Assembly (NCBI GenBank): GCA_016200675.1
Contig: JACQEH010000098.1
Location: forward strand, 1 to 5,989
Reading direction: 5' to 3'
Source of the DNA: Chloroflexota bacterium
GTDB taxonomy: Bacteria; Chloroflexota; Limnocylindria; Limnocylindrales; CSP1-4
DNA length: 5,989 nucleotides
The notes beneath the pieces were generated by a model that made no database searches, was not told the DNA's origin, and saw only the letters and a program-made list of their open reading frames with translations. The position numbers were made by a program, and so were the translations under genes. Position 1 is the stretch's first letter. The number at the start of each line of letters is the position of its first letter. This document shows positions 1 through 4,958 of the stretch, one piece after another.

Positions 1-1512
1 GGTGATCGCCCCCGACCAGGTGTTGGCGGCCGCCAGGTTGTGGAGGGCGCCGGCGGCGCTCACACCGGTCCCGATGAGGCTCGTGACGGGCTCGCCGATG
101 GCGAGGCCCGTGCCGTCGATCTCGATCCCGGCGCCGCTGGCGACGGTCGTCCCCCCGGCGGTCGTGCCGAGGGCCGCCGCGCTCTGGACCCGGACGATCC
201 CGGCGCTGATCGTGGTGACCCCGGTGTAGGTGTTGGTGCCCGACAGGGTGAGGGTCCCGGTGCCGGTCTTGGTGAGGGCCCCGGTGCCGGCGATGACCCC
301 GCCGATGCTCAGCGTGTTGGTCCCGGTCACGGTCGCCGCGCTGCTCAGGACCACGGGAACCGAGATCGTCCCGGGAGCGGCGACGGCCTGGACCGTGGCC
401 GAGACGAGCGTCAGGGACCCGGCGCCGCTCACCGCGCCCGCATCGTCCAGCAGCGCGCCCGTCTCCATCACCGCGGTTGCCCCGCTCGTGACGACGAGGG
501 TCCCGGCGACCGACGCCGTGCCCGTGACGTCCAGGTCGGTGCCGGCGCCGGCCGCGACCGTGGCCGTTGCGCCACTCGCGACGGTCAGCTGCGCCCCGGT
601 CTCCACCACCACCTGGTCGAGGGTCATGTCGGCCGCGATCGTCACCGTCATCCCCGTGCGAACCGTGATGGTCCCGTCGATTGTGAGCGGCGCCCGCGTC
701 GCGGGGATCCAGGCCGTGCCGTTGAAGCGCTCCCATGTCGTGGCGTCACCCCAATTGCCGGAGGCGACGCTCCGATAGCTGCTGCCCGACCACGTGCCCG
801 TCGTGAAGGCGTTGGCCGGCACCGTCGAGGAGGTCGTGAAGATCGCGGCCGAGAGGAGCGTCGCGCTGCCTGCCAGGGTCAGCACCCCGGCGACCGCGAG
901 GCCGATCACCGGCCGGTGGAGGCCCAGCCAGACCCAGCCCTCGACGATACGCACCGGCCCGCCGAACCGGGTCCGGCGCAGGGCTCGCCAGCGCGATCGA
1001 TCGCGACGTGCCCCGCGGGCGGCGATACCGGCGCCGCGCATTGCGAAAAGCAGGAGCCCCATCAGCGACAGGTAGGCAAGGAGCCCACCCGGCTGGCTGA
1101 GCCAGAGGGCAGCGATGCCGAGCCCGGGCACCATGGCGCGGACGCGGCCGAGGAGATGATCGGCGCCGACGACGTCCCGGACCCACGGCGGATTGGCGTC
1201 GCCGTGAAGGTCCAGGACGCGGTCGCCACCGACATCCAGGACGTCGACCACGCGGTGGGTCAGCAGGCCGCCGGCGTCCAGGCGGACGGTGACGACGTCG
1301 CCGGGCCGGAGCGACTCGGGCGCCAGGCGCTCGACGATCACGAGCGAGCCGGCGCCGATCGCCGGGGCCATGGACCCGGACCGGATGATGACGGCCCGTT
1401 CGCCGGTCGTCGTGCCCCAGGCCCACACGCCCACGAGGAGCGCGCCGAGGCCTGCGAGCGCAAGGAACGCGCCGCGGATGGCGAGGTGCGCGGTTCGCGT
1501 CGATCGGCTCAT
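1..1512 (-). CDS. SipW-type signal peptidase fused to a SipW-type signal peptide and a PATR beta-helix passenger (3' end outside window)
   Basis: An open frame of 504 codons runs from ATG at 1512 to the left edge without a stop. Residues 1-155 are an S26B (SipW/ER-type) signal peptidase: a membrane segment at about 11-32, catalytic Ser47 in RSGSMAP, the Ser-His-type histidine at His86 in LLTHRV, and Asp105 in HGDAN. A second hydrophobic stretch at about 131-158 returns the chain to the cytoplasm. An Arg-rich linker (159-183) follows. A third hydrophobic segment (201-223) ends SAA-IF and is followed by NAFTTGTW, which is the layout of a SipW-dependent signal peptide. From about 245 the chain is Thr/Gly/Ala/Val-rich. 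It has a cap-like segment (NWGDATTWE) and then a PATR-type repeat at about 411-442 (GTLTLSGTNTYTG). Ordinary SipW enzymes are only about 190 aa, so this is a fusion. The start overlaps the upstream gene's stop (ATGA), which suggests coupled translation. The protease assignment is strong, the passenger is recognised by repeat style, and self-cleavage is inference. Confidence 0.85.
   Translation of the reverse strand, partial: MSRSTRTAHLAIRGAFLALAGLGALLVGVWAWGTTTGERAVIIRSGSMAPAIGAGSLVIVERLAPESLRPGDVVTVRLDAGGLLTHRVVDVLDVGGDRVLDLHGDANPPWVRDVVGADHLLGRVRAMVPGLGIAALWLSQPGGLLAYLSLMGLLLFAMRGAGIAARGARRDRSRWRALRRTRFGGPVRIVEGWVWLGLHRPVIGLAVAGVLTLAGSATLLSAAIFTTSSTVPANAFTTGTWSGSSYRSVASGNWGDATTWERFNGTAWIPATRAPLTIDGTITVRTGMTVTIAADMTLDQVVVETGAQLTVASGATATVAAGAGTDLDVTGTASVAGTLVVTSGATAVMETGALLDDAGAVSGAGSLTLVSATVQAVAAPGTISVPVVLSSAATVTGTNTLSIGGVIAGTGALTKTGTGTLTLSGTNTYTGVTTISAGIVRVQSAAALGTTAGGTTVASGAGIEIDGTGLAIGEPVTSLIGTGVSAAGALHNLAAANTWSGAIT
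187..282 (-). other. Autotransporter-associated beta-strand (PATR-type) repeat coding segment
   Basis: Residues about 411-442 of the fusion follow the PATR pattern: Gly-Thr-Leu-Thr-Leu-Ser-Gly-x-Asn-x-Tyr-Thr-Gly, then Thr-Thr-Ile-x-Ala-Gly and a closing hydrophobic strand. Such repeats form rungs of right-handed beta-helices in large surface proteins. Only one clear copy is visible before the window ends. The surrounding Thr/Gly/Ala-rich sequence suggests weaker rungs on both sides and more copies beyond the left edge. Confidence 0.7.
793..918 (-). other. Internal SipW-type signal peptide within the fusion protein
   Basis: This segment encodes residues 199-240 of the fusion: a basic/aromatic lead-in, a hydrophobic core at 201-223, and a likely cut after Ala223 (SAA|IF). 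NAFTTGT follows about 10 residues later. The neighbouring secreted protein has the matching order SLA|FF and then GFTSGT. The Arg-rich stretch just before it would stay in the cytoplasm by the positive-inside rule, so the passenger after it faces outward. The cleavage position is inferred by comparison and has not been shown. Confidence 0.65.
1509..1512 (-). promoter_or_regulatory. ATGA stop-start overlap (translational coupling)
   Basis: The plus-strand bases TCAT at 1509-1512 read ATGA on the coding strand. The ATG starts the peptidase fusion and the TGA ends the secreted protein. No ribosome-binding sequence is visible in the codons just before, so termination-reinitiation is the likely way the second gene is translated. 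This would tie its level to that of the upstream gene. Confidence 0.7.
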
Positions 1513-2075
1513 GGATTGGCCACGGTCTGCTCGGACCAGAAGGTCAGGCTCAGGGTGGTCGCGGCACTGCCATATAGCGGGTCGGTGTCCGTCGGAAGCG
1601 TGGCCCGGAAGCAGAGAACCTCGGAGGCCGACGTGGCCAGCGTCCGGTCGCCCGCGTCGTTGCCGGCCCGCGGATCACCGAAGAGGGCCGACCCGATCGG
1701 GCCGTTGTAGAGCGTTTCGAGGACGGTGCCGCCGCAGCCCGTCCGGCGCTCGATGGTCAGGACCAGGACATCGCGAAGGTGCTTCCCATCGGGGTCCGTG
1801 GTGCTGGCCGTCATCGAGTAGCGAAGGCTGCCGGTCCCGGTGTTCTGGAGTGTCAGGGGCGCCGAGACCTGGCTGCCGGGCACCATCCCGGCCATCGACA
1901 CGAGGTTCGTCGACGGTGTCAGGCCGAGGTTGACGGTCCCGCTCGTGAATCCGCCACTGGAACCCTCCTGGTCGACGAAGAAGGCAAGCGAGATGCTGCC
2001 CGCGCCGAGGCCGAGGGCAAGAACGATGACCCAGGCGGTGGCGAGGAGCCGGCGGCGGCGGCGATGCGTCTGCAT
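1509..2075 (-). CDS. TasA/camelysin-like secreted protein with SipW-type signal peptide
   Basis: This is a 188-aa exported protein. The N-terminus is QTHRRRRR, followed by a hydrophobic core (residues 11-31) and a probable cut after Ala31 (SLA|FFVDQ). The motif GFTSGTVNLGL follows, typical of substrates of SipW-type signal peptidases (the TasA/CalY camelysin group). The mature part is a short beta-rich domain: MVPGSQVSAPLTLQNTG resembles the Pro-Gly plus 'L.V.NTG' strand found in these fibre or matrix proteins. Cys114 and Cys155 could form a disulfide outside the cell. An in-frame TGA at 2084-2082 lies three codons upstream and the next Met is residue 61, so ATG 2075 is well fixed, yet no Shine-Dalgarno sequence is visible before it. 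The TGA stop overlaps the next gene's ATG. A role as a surface or biofilm fibre subunit processed by the adjacent peptidase is inferred from family and context. Whether it polymerises is unknown. Confidence 0.82.
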   Translation of the reverse strand: MQTHRRRRRLLATAWVIVLALGLGAGSISLAFFVDQEGSSGGFTSGTVNLGLTPSTNLVSMAGMVPGSQVSAPLTLQNTGTGSLRYSMTASTTDPDGKHLRDVLVLTIERRTGCGGTVLETLYNGPIGSALFGDPRAGNDAGDRTLATSASEVLCFRATLPTDTDPLYGSAATTLSLTFWSEQTVANP

Positions 2076-2412
2076 TCGGAGTCAGCCGCGCTCGATCTGC
2101 GCTGCGCACCCGGCCGCGGATGGCCGATGGCGGCCCTGGCCGGACCTCGGTGTCGGCTGATCAGGACCTCTTCGTCGGCCGGCCCGCGTGGGTCGGTCCG
2201 CGCTCGGCTGTGACGTCAATGCTGGCGACCCTGTGGGCGGCGAACGGCGCGGGCGACATCCCGGAACGCTCGCGGGCACGGCGAATCGCCACTGCACGCG
2301 CGCAAGCCATGTAACCCGCAGTCTGCCCGACGGCGCCACGTGACGTTTGGGCTACGCGCGCCGGTACCCCCGCCAGGTCCTCGCCGCAATCTGCGATCCG
2401 GCTCCGCCCTGC
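2076..2412. other. Intergenic region upstream of the export unit, no convincing gene
   Basis: This stretch of about 340 bp contains only short Arg/Pro-rich frames that look like random high-GC openings. It should hold the promoter of the secreted-protein/peptidase unit, read leftward. One TTGACG box on the minus strand (2219-2214) could be a -35 element, but no good -10 hexamer follows at normal spacing. The 7-mer GTGACGT occurs twice (2210-2216 and 2340-2346); the first copy lies in the palindrome TGACGTCA and the second overlaps CACGTG. These could be operator half-sites or chance. I see no tRNA and no recognisable riboswitch core. Confidence 0.5.
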
Positions 2413-2431
2413 CGTGCCGGATCATGGCACG
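2413..2431 (-). terminator. Possible terminator hairpin after the SHOCT gene
   Basis: CGTGCC (2413-2418) and GGCACG (2426-2431) form a perfect 6-bp stem with a 7-nt loop, starting 10 nt past the SHOCT stop codon. An outer CCC/GGG pairing could lengthen it across an internal loop. There is no U-rich tail on the minus strand, so this may be a weak or Rho-assisted terminator, or only a transcript-stabilising hairpin. Confidence 0.35.
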
Positions 2432-2441
2432 CGCCGGGAGC

Positions 2442-2714
2442 TCAGCCGCCGAGGGTCCGCCGGCGGCGCTCGTACTCCTCGTCGTCGATCTCGCCGCGGG
2501 CATATCGCCCGCGCAGGATCTCGAGCGGGTCGTCAGGTCGCGGGGCGATCCGGGGCTGCCCGCCGCCCTGGGGGCCGCCCCCCAGGGACCGGACGAGCCA
2601 GCGGATGCCGAGCACGATGGCCGCGATGATCGCGACCCAGACGAGGACGACGATCAGCAGCGTGCCCAGGTGGAGGAGGCCGAAGCCGTCATCGAAACGC
2701 CCGCCGATGGTCAT
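2442..2714 (-). CDS. Small SHOCT-domain membrane protein
   Basis: This 90-aa protein has one membrane segment at about residues 15-40, a Gly/Pro-rich linker (45-61) and a C-terminal SHOCT domain (62-89: DPLEILRGRYARGEID, then EEYERRR). SHOCT is a short helical module common at the ends of small bacterial membrane proteins. It is thought to mediate oligomerisation or interaction, and no enzymatic activity is known. The start is well supported: GAGGAGG (2727-2721) sits 6 nt before the ATG. The gene begins 22 bp after the aldehyde dehydrogenase stop and is probably cotranscribed with it, although no functional link is evident. Its specific role is unknown. Confidence 0.88.
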   Translation of the reverse strand: MTIGGRFDDGFGLLHLGTLLIVVLVWVAIIAAIVLGIRWLVRSLGGGPQGGGQPRIAPRPDDPLEILRGRYARGEIDDEEYERRRRTLGG

Positions 2715-2736
2715 GAGGTGCCTCCTCTGCCGTGGT

Positions 2737-4179
2737 TCAGCCGGGTTGGGCCAGGACCATGATCCGGATCTCGGTCATGTCCTCGATGGCCCACCGCAGG
2801 CCCTCCCGCCCGAGGCCCGAATCCTTGACCCCGCCGTAGGGCATGTGGTCGATCCGATAGGTCGGGATGTCATTGACGATCACGCCCCCGACCTCGAGCT
2901 CCGAAAAGGCCCGCCAGGCGTTGCCGAGGTCGTTCGTAAAGACGCCGGTCTGGAGCCCGAAGAAGCTGTCGTTGACCTGGCGGATGGCGTCCCCGAAGTC
3001 GCCGAAGCCGAAGACGACGGCCACCGGCGCGAAGGCCTCGTTGCTGCAGACCTGGGCGCTGACCGGCACGTCCTCGAGGACGGTCGGCGGGAAGAAGGTC
3101 CCGTCGGCCTTCCCCCCGGCCAGGAGTCGTCCGCCGAGGGCGACCGCTTCGTCGACCCAGCGCTGCGTCCGCGCAGCGGCCGCCCCGTCGACCATCGGCC
3201 CGAGGTCGGTCGCGGGATCCGTAGGGTCACCCAGCTTCAGGGTCGCAACCCCGGCCAGGAACTTCTCCATGAACGCCTCGCGAACGTCATCGTGGATGAA
3301 CATGCGCTGGACGCTGATGCAGACCTGGCCGGCGTAGGTGAAGGCGCCGACGAGGATCCGCTTCACGGCCCAGTCGAGGTCGGCGTTCCTGTCGACGATG
3401 ACGCCGGCATTGCCGCCGAGCTCCAGGACGACCTTCTTCTTGCCTGCGCGCTCCTTCATCCGCCAGCCGACCGACGGGCTGCCCGTGAATGACAGGACCT
3501 TGAAGCGCTCGTCGGCGACCATCCGGTCACCCAGCTCCCGCGACATCGGCAGGATGCTGACGGCACCCTCCGGCAGGCCGACGCCGTCGATGATCTCGGC
3601 CACCGTGAGCATGGTCAGGGGATCCTTGGACGGTGGCTTGAGGACCACCGAGCAACCGGCCGCGATGGCCGGGGCCAGCTTGTGGGCGGCCAGGTTCAAG
3701 GGGAAGTTGAAGGGGCTGATCGCCGCGACCGGCCCGGCCGCGAAGCGGCGCGTGAAGCCGACGCGGCCCTTGCTGCTGGCCATCAGGTCGAGGGGGATGA
3801 CCTCGCCGATCATCCGCTCGGCTTCCTCGGCCCCGAGCCGGAAGGTCAGGACCGCTCGATCGACCTCGACGAGCGCGTCGCGGATGGGCTTGCCGGCTTC
3901 CTTCGACAGGATGCTGCCGATCTCCTCACGGCGGGCCTTGATGCCGGCGCTGATCTCGCGAAGGATCCGGCCGCGCTCGTAGGCGGGCAGCGTCTTCGTG
4001 ACCTCGAACGCCTTCACGGCTGCCTGGACCGCCGTCTCGTACTGCTCGGGCGTGGCGTGGAACGTGGACCCTGCCGGGTGCGACGGGTCGGCCGGGTTGG
4101 CGATGATGAGCGGATCGTCCGATTCGACCCAGTGACCGGCGAGGTAGATCGGATGCGGCTTGGCGGCGGTCAGGGTCAT
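2737..4179 (-). CDS. NAD(P)-dependent aldehyde dehydrogenase, lactaldehyde/GAPN-like group
   Basis: This 480-aa protein is a full-length member of the aldehyde dehydrogenase superfamily and oxidises an aldehyde to the acid (or CoA ester) with NAD(P)+ in the cytoplasm. Landmarks, in order, are Asn158 in SPFNFPLN (oxyanion hole), Lys181 in LKPP (cofactor), the FTGSPSVG turn (231-238), general base Glu253 in LELGG, nucleophile Cys287 in GQVC, Glu381 and Phe383 in NEAFAP, and the C-terminal PYGGVKDSGLGREG. The DHMPYGGVKDSG ending and the FGLQTGVFT segment resemble the lactaldehyde, phosphonoacetaldehyde and non-phosphorylating glyceraldehyde-3-phosphate dehydrogenases. The substrate cannot be fixed from sequence alone. 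The frame extends to an ATG at 4263, but that would overlap the start of the divergent gene and add 28 non-family residues. ATG 4179, with a GGAG 11 nt upstream, gives the family's usual length. It is followed by the SHOCT gene. Confidence 0.93.
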   Translation of the reverse strand: MTLTAAKPHPIYLAGHWVESDDPLIIANPADPSHPAGSTFHATPEQYETAVQAAVKAFEVTKTLPAYERGRILREISAGIKARREEIGSILSKEAGKPIRDALVEVDRAVLTFRLGAEEAERMIGEVIPLDLMASSKGRVGFTRRFAAGPVAAISPFNFPLNLAAHKLAPAIAAGCSVVLKPPSKDPLTMLTVAEIIDGVGLPEGAVSILPMSRELGDRMVADERFKVLSFTGSPSVGWRMKERAGKKKVVLELGGNAGVIVDRNADLDWAVKRILVGAFTYAGQVCISVQRMFIHDDVREAFMEKFLAGVATLKLGDPTDPATDLGPMVDGAAAARTQRWVDEAVALGGRLLAGGKADGTFFPPTVLEDVPVSAQVCSNEAFAPVAVVFGFGDFGDAIRQVNDSFFGLQTGVFTNDLGNAWRAFSELEVGGVIVNDIPTYRIDHMPYGGVKDSGLGREGLRWAIEDMTEIRIMVLAQPG

Positions 4180-4256
4180 GGCTGGCGCAGCTCCGAGTGC
4201 GGCGACGTACCCTGCCATCCTAGCGATGCCGCCAATTCGGAGCCCGGAGAGAACCC
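4180..4256. promoter_or_regulatory. Divergent promoter region between aldehyde dehydrogenase and PPK2 genes
   Basis: Both genes are transcribed outward from this 77-bp gap, so it should hold two promoters. On the minus strand TAGGAT (4222-4217), 38 nt before the dehydrogenase ATG, is a fair -10 candidate, but no good -35 lies 17 bp upstream of it. On the plus strand TACCCT (4208-4213) is a poor -10 candidate. GGAGAG (4246-4251), 5 nt before ATG 4257, is a good ribosome-binding site for PPK2. The hexamer assignments are tentative. Confidence 0.4.
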
Positions 4257-4912
4257 ATGGCAAGCCAATCCCTGCGAGATCTCCTTCGCGTGAAGCCCGG
4301 GAGCAAGGTGCGCCTGGCGAAGATCGACCCGAGGGCCGTCCACGGCTTCGACAAGCAGAAGGCTAAGGGCAAGATCGCCGGCGATCTGGGTCGATTGCAG
4401 TCGCTCCAGGAACGGCTCTGGGCCGAGAACAAGCAGCGGCTGGCAACGGCGAGATCTCGATCTTCGACCGCTCTCACTACGAGCAGGTCCTGGTGGTCCG
4501 CGTCCACGGCCTCGAACCGGCGGAACGCTGGGGGCGCCACTACGACCAGATCAACGCCTTCGAACAGCTCCTCGTGGACGAGGGCACCCTGATCCTGAAG
4601 TTCTTTCTCCTCATCACCCCGGAGGAGCAGCGCCGCCGGCTCCAGGATCGGTTCGACGACCCGACCAAGCGCTGGAAGTTCAAGCTCGGGGATCTCGAGG
4701 AGCGCAAGCGCTGGGACGACTACATGGCGGCCTACACGGACATGCTCGAACGCTGCTCGACGACCGCCGCTCCCTGGTATGTCATCCCCTCGGACCACAA
4801 CTGGTTCCGCAACCTTGCCGTGGCCGAGATCGTGGCCGACACGCTCGAGGAGATGGACCCGCAGTACCCGCCCTCGCCCGACGTGCTCCCCGATACGCTC
4901 GTCGTCGAGTAG
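4257..4912 (+). pseudogene. ppk2: PPK2-family polyphosphate kinase/phosphotransferase, internal deletion with frameshift
   Basis: PPK2 enzymes transfer phosphate between polyphosphate and nucleotides in the cytoplasm. The N-terminal piece (4257-4442, about 62 codons) has the family opening: RLAKIDP, then KAKGKIAGDLGRLQSLQERLWAE. From 4442, in a different frame, the family sequence resumes as NGEISIFDRSHYEQVLVVRVHGL. It continues through the lid and C-terminal part (YDQINAFEQLL, ILKFFL, DDPTKRWKF, GDLEERKRWDDYMAAY, APWYVIPSDHNW, ADTLEEMDPQYPP) to TAG at 4910-4912. Against family members recalled from memory, about 54 residues are missing at the junction. They include the Walker A loop (GxDxxGKDGT) and the WRxHxxxP segment; the Walker B motif FDRSHYE remains. 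The frame change implies a missing length of 3n+1 nt. As written the gene cannot make an active enzyme, since the first frame stops about 150 nt past the junction. The tail resembles the Meiothermus-type (class III) nucleotide phosphotransferases. Assembly error is a real alternative to a true pseudogene. Confidence 0.88.
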
Positions 4913-4923
4913 GGACCTCGGGG

Positions 4924-4938
4924 CGCTGACGCTCAGCG
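4924..4938. terminator. Small inverted repeat between convergent genes
   Basis: CGCTGA (4924-4929) and TCAGCG (4933-4938) form a 6-bp stem with a CGC triloop, 11 nt past the PPK2 stop and about 15 nt past the DUF853 stop on the other strand. It sits where a bidirectional terminator would be expected, but neither strand has a U tract. A second, weaker CGTC/GACG stem follows at 4941-4951. Confidence 0.3.
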
Positions 4939-4958
4939 ATCGTCGCCGACGCTCAGCG
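4928..4958. repeat. 11-bp direct repeat spanning the end of the DUF853 gene
   Basis: GACGCTCAGCG occurs at 4928-4938 and again at 4948-4958, exactly 20 bp apart. The right copy contains the TGA stop of the DUF853 gene (4955-4953). The left copy carries the same Arg-stop sequence in the short intergenic gap. This looks like a small duplication of the gene end, or chance in GC-rich DNA. Confidence 0.5.

Noticed and set aside
1..750. Possible tandem DNA repeats in the passenger-coding region
   Set aside because: The similarity is at protein level (Thr/Gly/Ala-rich strands). I could not find a DNA unit repeated at fixed spacing, and there is no CRISPR-like array anywhere in the window.
746..1426. 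A 226-codon minus-strand frame inside the fusion gene
   Set aside because: The product is an Arg/Pro/Gly-rich out-of-frame shadow, while the overlapping frame from 1512 carries the peptidase motifs.
40..1710. A 556-codon open frame on the plus strand
   Set aside because: Its translation is Gly/Arg/Asp/Ala-rich with no family features. It lies antisense to the signal-peptidase fusion and secreted-protein genes, whose domains are clear; high GC removes stops by chance.
2211..2218. Palindrome TGACGTCA
   Set aside because: A single 8-bp palindrome in GC-rich DNA is easily chance; it is noted only as part of the intergenic description.
2221..2350. Possible cobalamin riboswitch on the plus strand, from a GCCACTG string and nearby GC-rich stems
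   Set aside because: The remaining B12-box and core elements do not line up, and no plus-strand gene follows.
2347..3492. A 381-codon plus-strand frame over the dehydrogenase and SHOCT genes
   Set aside because: It is antisense to two well-supported genes and low in complexity, with no recognisable domain.
4180..4263. Upstream start extending the aldehyde dehydrogenase by 28 residues
   Set aside because: It would overlap the start of the divergent PPK2 gene and add residues outside the family's usual N-terminus; ATG 4179 gives a normal 480 aa.
4220..4798. A 192-codon minus-strand frame antisense to PPK2
   Set aside because: The plus strand encodes clear PPK2 motifs here; the antisense product resembles nothing and has shadow-like composition.
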